Below, in pieces: positions 1 to 6,471 of a DNA stretch of 8,815 nucleotides (position 1 is its first letter; each line of letters opens with the position of its first letter). The translations under genes and the position numbers were made by a program. Below the pieces are notes generated by a model that searched no databases, was not told the origin of the DNA, and worked only from the letters and a program-made list of their open reading frames with translations. The DNA is from an uncultured Campylobacter sp. GTDB taxonomy: Bacteria > Campylobacterota > Campylobacteria > Campylobacterales > Campylobacteraceae. Where the stretch lies: the NCBI GenBank assembly GCA_937875715.1, contig CALEHZ010000016.1:1-8815 (forward strand), in the 5' to 3' direction.

Positions 1-1
1 A

Positions 2-145
2 ATCAACAAGCGGGCGAAGAAGGTGTCCCGCGATGACATGGAGGACTTGCTGGGCAAGGAGTCCACTGCCGAGCGGCTTACGAAGAAGGCGGGCTTCCTT
101 TCCCAGTGCTGGGAGGACATCAAGACGTCCTTTTCCCTAATACGG
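2..145 (+). CDS. Fragment of a YkvA/DUF1232-like membrane protein (both ends missing)
   Basis: This is an open frame of 48 codons that enters from the left edge and is cut where the sequence switches to HsdR. It is rich in Lys, Glu and Asp, and ends in a segment with W38-E-D-I and the final residues S-F-S-L-I-R. That ending resembles the stretch just before the membrane domain of YkvA/DUF1232 proteins, where an Asp-Tyr and a Gly-Arg-Tyr-Arg motif would normally follow. Those residues are absent because the frame is interrupted there. The G+C content is about 59% in the first 120 bases, well above the HsdR piece and the flagellar genes, so it probably comes from a different genome. The family call rests on one short stretch and is tentative; the protein-like character of the frame is firmer. 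Confidence 0.4.
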
Positions 146-147
146 GT
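133..147. other. Chimeric junction 1: DUF1232-like fragment / HsdR fragment
   Basis: The bases TTCCCTAATACGGGT fit both neighbours. On the + strand they finish the S-L-I-R of the DUF1232-like frame. On the - strand they encode the T-R-I-R-E that follows HsdR motif VI. Base composition changes here from about 59% to about 45% G+C, and gene orientation flips. Such microhomology at an inverting join is typical of misassembly or multiple-displacement-amplification chimeras. A real recombination cannot be excluded from sequence alone. Confidence 0.65.
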
Positions 148-690
148 TCCACGACCGATAATTTGCTTAAAGGTGGTCATGCTCTCGACTGTCTTATCCA
201 GAACGATCAATTTTGTCATTTTGCAGTCAGCGCCGGTGGAAAGCAGTTCGGATGTTGTAGCGATAACAGGATATGGGCTGGACACGGAGATGAAATAATC
301 AAGTTTGGACTTGCCATAAACATCGGAACCGGTGATTCTGACACAGTAGTCCGGATTCTCCTTGACCATGTCAGCATTATGGTTGATAAGAGCAATTCTC
401 ATGCGCTCGGCATGATCTTCGGAAGCGCAGAACACGATGGTTTTCTGCATCCTGTCGGTGCTTTTCAGATACTCGGTGATTTCCTTTGCAACCTCGTCAA
501 TACGGTCTTGGAGAATGATGCTGTAGTCATAGTCCCTGTTGTTGTAAATGCGGTCTTCAATCTCGTTGCCGTAGATGTCGGTTTGACCTTTGTACGGTCT
601 CCATCCGTCACCGATATTGGTCGTAATATTGATAACCTTAAAGGGAGCCAAGAATCCGTCCTCGACACCTTGCTTCAAACTGTAAATGTA
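133..690 (-). CDS. hsdR: Internal fragment of type I restriction enzyme R subunit (HsdR), helicase region
   Basis: Read on the - strand, 186 codons are open without a stop. They begin with the HsdR-typical Y-S-L-K-Q-G-V-E-D-G-F-L-A-P block, followed by G-W-R-P and D-R-I-Y-N-N-R-D-Y-D. Next comes a superfamily 2 helicase motif (K-T-I-V-F-C, then D-H-A-E-R-M-R), and then V-I-A-T-T-S-E-L-L-S-T-G-A-D. The piece ends with S-M-T-T-F-K-Q-I-I-G-R-G-T-R-I-R, which is motif VI. HsdR is the ATP-driven translocating and cleaving subunit of type I restriction complexes. A full protein is roughly 800-1100 residues; the nuclease domain, the first RecA-like lobe and the C-terminal part are all missing here. 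No hsdM or hsdS is present. G+C is about 45% in sampled lines. It is antisense to, and abruptly joined with, flgI, so it is a stranded fragment and not a working gene. Confidence 0.88.
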
Positions 691-691
691 A
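680..691. other. Chimeric junction 2: HsdR fragment / flgI
   Basis: Around the 9-base stretch GTAAATGTA (682-690) the sequence fits both genes. On the - strand it completes the Y-I-Y before S-L-K-Q-G of HsdR. On the + strand it is the V-N-V of the conserved V-N-V-K-I-S segment of FlgI. To the left only HsdR makes sense; to the right only FlgI does. G+C falls towards one third beyond it. This is a second microhomology join with gene orientation flipped again. Confidence 0.7.
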
Positions 692-1536
692 AAATCAGCC
701 CAAATGATATAAAGAGCAAAAACACAGCCGCAGTCATGGTCACAGCAAAACTGCCAGCCTTTGCTAGACAAGGCGACAATCTTGACATTTCAGTTAGTTC
801 AATTGGCGATGCTAAAAGCTTAATGGGCGGAACATTACTTTTAACAGCACTTAAAGGCGTAGATGGCGAGATTTACGCACTTGGACAAGGTGCATTAGCA
901 CTTGGTGGCTCAGTAGGCAGAGGTGGAAATCATCCCACATCAGCGACAATTCCAAATGGCGCAATAGTAGAAAAAGAAGTGGCTTATGATATAGCAAATG
1001 CTACAAATGCAAGCCTCAGCCTCAAAAAATCAAGCTTTGAGACTGCTAAAAAACTTCAAGATGCCATAAATGCAAGATATTATGGCTCAGCACTAGCGAT
1101 TGATCCACGCACATTACAAATCCACAAGCCAGAAAATTTAAGCATGGTGGAGTTTTTAGCCAGCGTGCTTGATTTAGATATTGACTATAAATCAGAAGAT
1201 AAAGTAATCATCGATGAGCGCACCGGCACAGTCGTAAGTGGCATAAATGTAAAGGTAGAGCCAACTATAATAAGCCACGGCGCAATTACTCTAAAAATCG
1301 AGCCAAATTACACACAGCCAGATCCAAATGCACCTGTGGCAAATACGCTTGATATCGGTGATGATACTAGCATAAATACACTAAATAATACAATAAATGT
1401 AAGCACAAACACAGCAACCGTAGCAAATGTAACAAGGGCACTAAATAAAATGGGCGCAAGTCCAAAAGATATAATTGCAATTTTAGAAAATTTAAAACGT
1501 TCAGGCGCAATTCACGCTGTTTTGGAGGTGATTTGA
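682..1536 (+). CDS. flgI: Flagellar P-ring protein FlgI, 5' end missing
   Basis: FlgI builds the periplasmic P-ring that acts as a bushing around the flagellar rod in the peptidoglycan layer. The 284 codons here contain conserved FlgI blocks: V-N-V-K-I-S-P-N-D, then A-A-V-M-V-T-A-K-L-P and F-A-R-Q-G-D, then S-S-I-G-D-A-K-S-L-M-G-G-T-L-L and L-K-G-V-D-G. The normal C-terminus is present (L-N-K-M-G-A, P-K-D-I-I-A-I-L-E-N-L-K). Epsilonproteobacterial FlgI is about 348 residues, so roughly 64 N-terminal residues, including the Sec signal peptide, are missing, replaced by the antisense HsdR piece. The frame stays open upstream to an ATG at 106, but that 193-codon extension is antisense HsdR and should not be annotated as protein. 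The TGA stop shares its last base with the flgJ start codon, showing translational coupling. Confidence 0.93.
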   Translation, partial: VNVKISPNDIKSKNTAAVMVTAKLPAFARQGDNLDISVSSIGDAKSLMGGTLLLTALKGVDGEIYALGQGALALGGSVGRGGNHPTSATIPNGAIVEKEVAYDIANATNASLSLKKSSFETAKKLQDAINARYYGSALAIDPRTLQIHKPENLSMVEFLASVLDLDIDYKSEDKVIIDERTGTVVSGINVKVEPTIISHGAITLKIEPNYTQPDPNAPVANTLDIGDDTSINTLNNTINVSTNTATVANVTRALNKMGASPKDIIAILENLKRSGAIHAVLEVI

Positions 1537-1874
1537 TGATTGATAATACCTTAGCAATTAACGCTTATAATAACGCAAACATCGACAATGCGATAAAAAA
1601 AAGCGAGCAGTTTAAAACTAATTTTAAGGCTGAGCGTGAAATGGTAAATGGAATCGATACAAAGGCTTTAAGAGAACAAACTGATGCTTTTGAGGCGTTT
1701 TTTGTAAAAATGGTGCTTGATATTTCAACTAAGCAAGAAAATCCACTTTTTGGAAAAGATGCTAGTGATGAAATATATCACTCAATGTATACAGATACCA
1801 TGAGTAGAGCACTTAGCGGCGGTTTTGGCTTTAGCGATATGATATATGATTATTTGCTTCAAAGAGCTAAATAA
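1536..1874 (+). CDS. flgJ: Flagellar rod-binding protein FlgJ (rod-cap domain only)
   Basis: This 112-residue protein corresponds to the N-terminal rod-binding half of FlgJ, which caps and assists polymerisation of the flagellar rod in the periplasm. Recognisable parts are the helix around residues 43-63 (L-R-E-Q-T-D-A-F-E-A-F-F-V-K-M-V-L), then L-F-G-K-D-A-S-D-E-I-Y, then S-M-Y-T-D-T-M-S-R-A-L-S. It ends with G-G-F-G-F-S-D-M-I. The C-terminal muramidase domain of enterobacterial FlgJ is absent, as is usual in epsilonproteobacteria, where a separate enzyme must open the peptidoglycan. The ATG at 1536 is preferred over an in-frame TTG one codon earlier, because GGAGGTG at 1524-1530 is well placed for it. 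It overlaps the flgI stop by one base. The final codons form the -35 region of the flgM promoter. Confidence 0.92.
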   Translation: MIDNTLAINAYNNANIDNAIKKSEQFKTNFKAEREMVNGIDTKALREQTDAFEAFFVKMVLDISTKQENPLFGKDASDEIYHSMYTDTMSRALSGGFGFSDMIYDYLLQRAK

Positions 1875-1894
1875 TCTAAAAAATTTGCCGATAT
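1868..1894 (+). promoter_or_regulatory. Sigma-28 (FliA) promoter for flgM-flgN-flgK
   Basis: TAAA (1868-1871), exactly 15 bases, then GCCGATAT (1887-1894) matches the sigma-28 consensus TAAA-N15-GCCGATAA except for the last base. The CGATAT ending is the form usual in Campylobacter. The -35 element lies in the last codons of flgJ, and the flgJ stop codon is in the spacer. The expected transcript start, near base 1901, leaves a short leader before the flgM ribosome site (GAGGA, 1915-1919). Transcription from here would make FlgM, FlgN and FlgK under control of the sigma factor that FlgM inhibits. Confidence 0.85.
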
Positions 1895-1926
1895 GCAAAG
1901 CGAATTTTTGTATAGAGGAAAAAGAA

Positions 1927-2118
1927 ATGATTCAAGCAGTTTCAGCAGGGCTAGGATATAGCCTAAATGAAATAAACAAAGTAAACAAGGGCGAGACATT
2001 TAGCGCTAATCAAGCAAAAAATGACAAGCTAAATGCCATTGCCAAACAGCTAGAAAATGGCGAATATAAGATTGATTTGCCACGTTTAGCAAGGACGATA
2101 GCAGACGAGCTAATTTAA
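1927..2118 (+). CDS. flgM: Anti-sigma-28 factor FlgM
   Basis: FlgM binds sigma-28 (FliA) and blocks late flagellar transcription until the hook-basal body is finished. The 63-residue protein has a loosely conserved, polar N-terminal half. Its typical C-terminal binding region is at about residues 33-63: D-K-L-N-A-I-A-K-Q-L-E-N-G-E-Y-K-I-D, then L-A-R-T-I-A-D-E-L-I. Campylobacter FlgM is similarly short (about 65 residues). The ATG at 1927 is chosen because GAGGA at 1915-1919 precedes it; an in-frame ATG at 1846 lies inside flgJ and upstream of the sigma-28 promoter. It sits between flgJ and flgN, and its stop overlaps the flgN ribosome site. A sigma-28 promoter directly upstream makes autoregulation likely. 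Confidence 0.9.
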   Translation: MIQAVSAGLGYSLNEINKVNKGETFSANQAKNDKLNAIAKQLENGEYKIDLPRLARTIADELI

Positions 2119-2127
2119 GGAAAAAAA

Positions 2128-2565
2128 ATGATAAATACATATTTAGAGCAAGCAATTGCTGCTTTAAGAGGCATAATCGAGCTTACAAAGCAAGATATAG
2201 AAAATATTAAACTTGCCAAACACGATGATGTCGCAGCTCATACAGAGCAAAAAAATAAATTTTTAGCACTTTTTGAGAAAAACAAAAAAGCCCTTGATGA
2301 TGAGCTTTTAAAACTAGCTCAAACAAATGCTGATGCAAATTTAGCCGATTTACTTAGCGAAGATACGAAAACAAAACTTGCTGAGCTAAGAGAAGTGCTT
2401 TTAGAGCTAAAAGAAAAAAATAGAGATTATGCAAAAAGCGTGGTTGTAGTAAAAGAATTTTTTGACTCACTTGTAGGTTCTATGCTTGGCAAACCTACAC
2501 AAAATACATATACAAAAAAAGCAATCACAGAAAATAAAGACGATATTTTCAAAGCAAGAGTATAA
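2128..2565 (+). CDS. flgN: Flagellar export chaperone FlgN family protein
   Basis: FlgN chaperones the hook-filament junction proteins FlgK and FlgL in the cytoplasm and hands them to the flagellar type III export machinery. The 145-residue product is almost wholly helical and highly charged. It has long Leu/Ala/Lys/Glu-rich stretches at about residues 1-60 and 68-115 that suggest antiparallel coiled coils, as in the FlgN family. Sequence conservation in this family is poor, so size, helical character and position matter most. It lies directly before flgK, its expected client gene, and follows flgM by 9 bases, with AAGGA at 2117-2121 as the ribosome site overlapping the flgM stop. The last ~25 residues are Lys/Asn/Thr-rich and probably flexible, where FlgN proteins bind clients. 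Confidence 0.82.
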   Translation: MINTYLEQAIAALRGIIELTKQDIENIKLAKHDDVAAHTEQKNKFLALFEKNKKALDDELLKLAQTNADANLADLLSEDTKTKLAELREVLLELKEKNRDYAKSVVVVKEFFDSLVGSMLGKPTQNTYTKKAITENKDDIFKARV

Positions 2566-2576
2566 AAGGTGTAAAA

Positions 2577-4439
2577 ATGGGAATTTTTGATTCTTTATAT
2601 ATAGGAAATTCAGGACTAAACGCTGCTCAGATCCAAATCCAAACTACAGGCAACAATATCACAAATGTTGATAGCGAGTATTACACACGTCAAAGAGTAG
2701 TACAACAAGCAAGAGAAGGCATGCACAGAGTCGGTGGAGATATAGGACTTGGCACTAATGTGCAACAAATCGTGCGTGTTCATGACGAATTTACCTATCA
2801 AAGAATGGCACTTTCGTATTCAAATATGGAAAATACTGATTATAAAAGTAGTATTTTAAAAGAAATTACTCAAAAATTTCCAGATTTAAGTGATGCCGGA
2901 ATTTTTCAAGATTTAAAAGACTATTATGCAGCATGGAATGACTTTGCCTCAAGCCCATATGAAGCATCGCAAAAAACCGTGCTTTTAAACCAAACTCGCA
3001 TTTTAACAGAAGATATAAACATATCTTATAGTCAATTGGAAGATATTAGACAAACTGTAAATGACCAGTTTTTACTAGCAATCGGCGAAGTAAATGACAT
3101 CGCTCGTCAAATCGCTGAAATAAATGCAGAACTACAAAGAATAGAGGTTAATACAGCAATTAATGCAAATGATTTTAGAGACAAACGTGATGCTTTAGAG
3201 CTTAAACTTGCTAAGCTTATAAATATTGATAGCTTTAAAGAAGATATTAGCAGCAGGACACAAATCGATGATGCTACGATTTATGATATGGGTAAAAACT
3301 ACGCTCTTAGCATAAATGGAATTACCATAATAGAAGGTGCAAATTATCATCCTATCGTGCTTGATACTGCTACAAGTGAGCATGGATTTGCGACGCCTTA
3401 TTATGTAAAAAATGATGAAACCAAAATTGACATAAGTGAGCGTATAACTTCTGGGCGAGTTTCAGCTATGCTTGATTTGCGTGGTCGCGATCTAGGTCCA
3501 GATGGAAAATTCACAGATGGACTTATCACAAAGTATGAAAATAACCTAGATGCTTTTGCTAAAACGCTAGTTACACAAACAAACAGCATTTATGCAAGTT
3601 CGGCTACAAAGAGCATGACTTCTGATTATTTAGGTGGCGTTATGGCAAATACTACCTTACAAAACTACGATAGCGGCATCAAAAATGGCTCTTTTACCGT
3701 AAAAGTTTATAACACTCAAGGCGATGTGGTCGCACAAAGAGATATAGAAATAAATGCCACAACTACGTTAAATGACATCACTCACGGCAATTCAATTGTA
3801 AATGAGTTTAACAAAAACGTAGATGATAATGACGATAACAATTTCAATAACGATGTAGATGATTATTTTAGGGCCGTTTTCCACTATGACGCTCAGACCA
3901 AAATGAGCAATATCAGTTTCAAACCTACTGATAAATACATCGCAGCAGGATATTTTATCGCAATCGAAGACAATGGCACGAATTTTGCAGGCACACTTGG
4001 GCTTAGCAAGTTTTTAGATGGGCAAACTGCTGCTAGCATTCGTCCAGACGATGATATCAATGCTGATAGCTCCTTAATACGTGGTGGCAAAAGCCCACTG
4101 CCAGGCGATAATAGCATGGCAAATGCTATGGTAGAAATGCAAACAGCACGTTATCCGTTTGATAGCAAAACAACTGGCGAGCGCACCGAGACAATTAGTG
4201 GGTATTATCGCTATCTTACAGTAGATATTGCTAGTGATACATCATCTGCGATAAGTCAGCATGAGACAAACACAGCGATAAACAACACAGCAGTCCAAGA
4301 GTGGCAAAGCGTAAGTGGCGTAAATTTGGATGAAGAACTAGCAAACTTAATCCGCTTTCAATCAAGCTATGGTGCCGCTGCTAAGGTCATCACAACAGTC
4401 GAGCAAATGCTAAATACTTTGCTTGAGATCAAGCAATAA
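2577..4439 (+). CDS. flgK: Flagellar hook-associated protein 1 (FlgK)
   Basis: FlgK is the first of the two junction proteins linking the flagellar hook to the filament; it is exported through the flagellar type III system. The 620-residue length is normal for Campylobacter. The N-terminal D0/D1 region is clear: S-L-Y-I-G-N-S-G-L-N-A-A-Q, T-T-G-N-N-I-T-N, then Y-Y-T-R-Q-R-V-V and G-T-N-V. The matching C-terminal D0 helix starts at about residue 575 with S-G-V-N-L-D-E-E-L-A-N-L and then R-F-Q-S-S-Y-G-A-A-A-K-V, ending in M-L-N-T-L-L. The central part is the variable surface domain, with an Asp/Asn-rich loop at about residues 415-432. The gene starts 11 bases after flgN with AAAGGTG as ribosome site, so it is cotranscribed with flgM and flgN. 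Confidence 0.96.
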   Translation: MGIFDSLYIGNSGLNAAQIQIQTTGNNITNVDSEYYTRQRVVQQAREGMHRVGGDIGLGTNVQQIVRVHDEFTYQRMALSYSNMENTDYKSSILKEITQKFPDLSDAGIFQDLKDYYAAWNDFASSPYEASQKTVLLNQTRILTEDINISYSQLEDIRQTVNDQFLLAIGEVNDIARQIAEINAELQRIEVNTAINANDFRDKRDALELKLAKLINIDSFKEDISSRTQIDDATIYDMGKNYALSINGITIIEGANYHPIVLDTATSEHGFATPYYVKNDETKIDISERITSGRVSAMLDLRGRDLGPDGKFTDGLITKYENNLDAFAKTLVTQTNSIYASSATKSMTSDYLGGVMANTTLQNYDSGIKNGSFTVKVYNTQGDVVAQRDIEINATTTLNDITHGNSIVNEFNKNVDDNDDNNFNNDVDDYFRAVFHYDAQTKMSNISFKPTDKYIAAGYFIAIEDNGTNFAGTLGLSKFLDGQTAASIRPDDDINADSSLIRGGKSPLPGDNSMANAMVEMQTARYPFDSKTTGERTETISGYYRYLTVDIASDTSSAISQHETNTAINNTAVQEWQSVSGVNLDEELANLIRFQSSYGAAAKVITTVEQMLNTLLEIKQ

Positions 4440-4702
4440 ACTTTGAATTTTATAAAATTCAGCACCATTCACTGCTTCCAAAGTGAATTTTATAAAATTC
4501 ATAAAATTCAAACTTGTTGCAGTTAATAAAGCAAAAAATTCATAAAATTCACTTTATTTTCGCTTTGCTATTTGTGATGGACAATTTGAATTTTATAAAA
4601 TTCATAAAATTCAAAAGCAAAGAAGCAATATTTTTATCAATACTTAATCAATATATAATCAAAATATATTATAATTTCAAAAAATTTACACTAGAAATTA
4701 AA
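4440..4702. repeat. Intergenic block with repeated palindrome GAATTTTATAAAATTC
   Basis: The region after flgK holds three exact copies of the 16-base palindrome GAATTTTATAAAATTC at 4445-4460, 4485-4500 and 4588-4603. The latter two are extended by ATAAAATTCA half-units (4501-4510, 4604-4613), and a further half-unit occurs near 4537-4552. A fourth exact copy lies at 6453-6468, on the far side of the next two genes. A frame open from 4514 into the permease gene reads through these repeats, giving Lys/Phe/Ile-rich low-complexity peptide, and is not counted as coding. The palindromes could form AT-rich hairpins in the flgK 3' end or be protein-binding sites; their role is unknown. Confidence 0.85.
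4654..4675 (+). promoter_or_regulatory. Probable -10 boxes for the metal permease gene
   Basis: Two TATAAT hexamers occur at 4654-4659 and 4670-4675 in a very AT-rich stretch. The second is 28 bases before the chosen ATG at 4703 and fits Campylobacter-type sigma-70 promoters, which lack a conserved -35 box. In such AT-rich DNA chance matches are common, so this is only a candidate. Confidence 0.4.
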
Positions 4703-5494
4703 ATGCTTGAAATATTAAACTTATCTTTTGTGCAAAACGCACTTATTGCTAGTTTTTTGGTTAGCATCGCAGCTGGCATCATCGGCTCGCTTGTGGTGAT
4801 AAACAAAATGAGCTTTGCGGCTGGCGGCATTGCGCATGGTGCCTATGCTGGCGTGGGAATTGCTTTTTATTTGGGCTTTGCGCCATTTTTGGGAGCGCTG
4901 ATTTCAGCTGTGATTTTGGGCGCTTTGGTGGCATTTTTTAGCTTTGAGAAAAACGAAAGATTTGATAGCTTAATTGGCGCTATGTGGGCGTTTGGCATGG
5001 CTGTGGGCATCGTATTTAGTGAGCTAGCAGCTGGATATAGTCAAGATTTGATGAGTTATCTTTTTGGCTCTATTTTAGCTGTGGGGCAAAATGATTTGTA
5101 TATCATGAGCGCATTTGATGCTATTTTCATCAGCTTTGCGTGGATTTTCTACTCTCGCCTTTGTGCGTTTAGCTTTGATAGAGAATTTGCCAAGCTTCGT
5201 GGGGTGAATGTAAAGGGGCTTTACTACACTCTTTGCGTGCTTAGCGCACTTTGCGTGGTGATGAGCATACAGGTTGTTGGGCTGGTTTTGGTGATTGCCC
5301 TACTTACGATTGCGCCTACCTTGGCTGAGAAATTCAGCAAGAGCCTAGCGCAAATGATGGTTTTAAGCTTTATTTTTGCTTTTATTTTTTGTGTTTTGGG
5401 GCTAGTTATGGCATTTTATCTAAATCTAAGCAGTGGCGCTAGTATCATAATAGTCGCAAGTTTAGCCTTTTTTCTTAGTAAATTTAAAAAATAG
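4703..5494 (+). CDS. Metal ABC transporter permease, ABC-3 (ZnuB/TroC/MntB) family
   Basis: This is the inner-membrane channel subunit of a zinc- or manganese-type ABC importer. The 263 residues are strongly hydrophobic, with about seven or eight membrane segments. The family signature lies at about residues 28-55: G-S-L-V-V-I-N-K-M-S-F, then G-G-I-A-H-G-A-Y-A-G-V-G-I-A. A probable ATPase-coupling loop is at 159-169 (D-R-E-F-A-K-L-R-G-V-N). A late segment has V-G-L-V-L-V-I-A-L-L-T-I-A-P. The start at 4703 gives the usual length; an earlier ATG at 4514 would add 63 repeat-derived residues. The ribosome site is weak. No ATPase or substrate-binding gene is adjacent, whereas znuA, znuC and znuB usually cluster, so partners must be elsewhere or lost. 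The metal cannot be told from the sequence. Confidence 0.88.
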   Translation: MLEILNLSFVQNALIASFLVSIAAGIIGSLVVINKMSFAAGGIAHGAYAGVGIAFYLGFAPFLGALISAVILGALVAFFSFEKNERFDSLIGAMWAFGMAVGIVFSELAAGYSQDLMSYLFGSILAVGQNDLYIMSAFDAIFISFAWIFYSRLCAFSFDREFAKLRGVNVKGLYYTLCVLSALCVVMSIQVVGLVLVIALLTIAPTLAEKFSKSLAQMMVLSFIFAFIFCVLGLVMAFYLNLSSGASIIIVASLAFFLSKFKK

Positions 5495-5497
5495 CTG

Positions 5498-5503
5498 TAT
5501 AAT
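5498..5503 (+). promoter_or_regulatory. Probable -10 box for the DUF2156 gene
   Basis: TATAAT lies just after the stop codon of the permease gene, preceded directly by TG and by a T-rich stretch, as in epsilonproteobacterial sigma-70 promoters. It is 24 bases upstream of the ATG at 5528. The downstream gene may therefore have its own promoter besides readthrough from the permease gene. Confidence 0.5.
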
Positions 5504-5527
5504 TAAGGTTTTGTTTTAAGGAATTTT

Positions 5528-6424
5528 ATGAAATTTAATCCATTAAAAATTACAGATAAAGAACTAATTGATAGTTATTTCAAGGCTTGTAAGCCTATTG
5601 TTAGCGACCTTACTTTTACAAATTTATATATTTGGCATTTTAGCAGAAAAATCGAGTGGTGTATTTGCGATGATTGTCTCATCATTCGCACGACTTATCC
5701 AAACGAAAGCCCTTTTATTTTTTATCCTTTACATAAAAATGACGATAAAGACGCCAAAATTCGTGCTTTAAACGCAGTAATTTTTGATTTTAAAGCCCAA
5801 AATTTACCATTTAGCATTCATTCGCTCTCAAAAGCTGATGTTAGCGAGCTTGAAACACTTTTGCCTAAAAAATTTAACTTTGTTTATAAAGAAGATAGAA
5901 GCGATTATATTTATGATTACAAGGGCTTAAGTGAGCTTAGTGGCAAAAAGTATCACAAGAAAAAAACGCATTATAATAATTTTTGTAAGGCTTATAATTT
6001 TAGTTATGAAGAATTAAGCACGGCTAACGCTGGCGAGGTGGCAAAGGCTTATGAGTCTTGGTTTGAGGCATTGCCAAATAAAACAGATGGGCTTAAAAAC
6101 GAATATATCGGTATTAAAGCTTGTTTGGAAAATTTTAGCAAGCTATCTTTTGATGGTGGAATTTTGCGCGTAGATGGCGTGATTGTGGCTTTTAGCTTTG
6201 GCGAGATGCTAAATGATGAATGCGTGGTAATTCACATAGAAAAAGGCGATATAAACTATAATGGCGTATTTCAAGCTATAAATAAAGAGTTTTTAATGCG
6301 CCAGTGGCAAGGCGCAAAAATCGTAAATAGAGAAGAAGATTTAGGCATAGAAGGACTTCGCAAAGCCAAGCAAAGCTATCAGCCAATTTATTTAGAAGAA
6401 AAATTTGAAGCAAGTTTGGCTTAA
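5528..6424 (+). CDS. DUF2156 (phosphatidylglycerol lysyltransferase C-terminal-like) protein
   Basis: The 298-residue protein matches the DUF2156 family, a double GNAT-like acyltransferase fold related to the catalytic part of MprF, which transfers an aminoacyl group from tRNA to phosphatidylglycerol. Family features visible are F-T-N-L-Y-I-W (30-36), D-R-S-D-Y-I-Y-D (123-130) and a Lys/His-rich stretch at 140-147. Further on are G-G-I-L-R-V-D-G-V-I-V-A-F (210-222), H-I-E-K-G (236-240) and N-R-E-E-D-L-G-I-E-G-L-R-K-A-K (267-281). It has no membrane segments, unlike MprF, so stand-alone lipid modification is not assured; true substrate is unknown. The start has AAGGA at 5518-5522. It follows the permease gene by 33 bases. 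Its 3' end abuts the repeat block. Confidence 0.85.
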   Translation: MKFNPLKITDKELIDSYFKACKPIVSDLTFTNLYIWHFSRKIEWCICDDCLIIRTTYPNESPFIFYPLHKNDDKDAKIRALNAVIFDFKAQNLPFSIHSLSKADVSELETLLPKKFNFVYKEDRSDYIYDYKGLSELSGKKYHKKKTHYNNFCKAYNFSYEELSTANAGEVAKAYESWFEALPNKTDGLKNEYIGIKACLENFSKLSFDGGILRVDGVIVAFSFGEMLNDECVVIHIEKGDINYNGVFQAINKEFLMRQWQGAKIVNREEDLGIEGLRKAKQSYQPIYLEEKFEASLA

Positions 6425-6452
6425 TTTTAAAAAATTCAAAAATTTCAAAAGT

Positions 6453-6468
6453 GAATTTTATAAAATTC
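6453..6468. repeat. Fourth copy of palindrome GAATTTTATAAAATTC
   Basis: This exact copy of the palindrome continues into AAATTGTCC. Together, 6453-6477 is the exact reverse complement of 4579-4603 (25 bases), so the palindrome and adjoining sequence form an inverted pair around the permease and DUF2156 genes. It also joins directly to the inverted-repeat element that starts at 6472. Confidence 0.85.
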
Positions 6469-6471
6469 AAA

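Noticed and set aside
465..668. A 67-codon - strand open frame in the left segment
   Set aside because: It is in a different frame from the HsdR reading, has low-complexity Thr/Ser/Arg content, and is explained as a shadow of the HsdR fragment.
1846..1926. Possible longer N-terminus for FlgM
   Set aside because: The extra 27 codons overlap flgJ and lie across the sigma-28 promoter; the ATG at 1927 has the GAGGA ribosome site and gives the normal FlgM length.
2472..2499. Inverted repeat TGTAGGTT / AACCTACA inside flgN
   Set aside because: It is an 8-bp stem within a coding region with no associated T-run or regulatory position; probably chance.
2539..2546. Possible second sigma-28 -10 element (GACGATAT) before flgK
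   Set aside because: The CGATAT core is present, but no TAAA lies at the required 15-base spacing, so support is too weak.
4514..4702. Possible 63-residue N-terminal extension of the metal permease
   Set aside because: It is translated repeat sequence rich in Lys, Phe and Ile, and the protein has its normal family length from the ATG at 4703.
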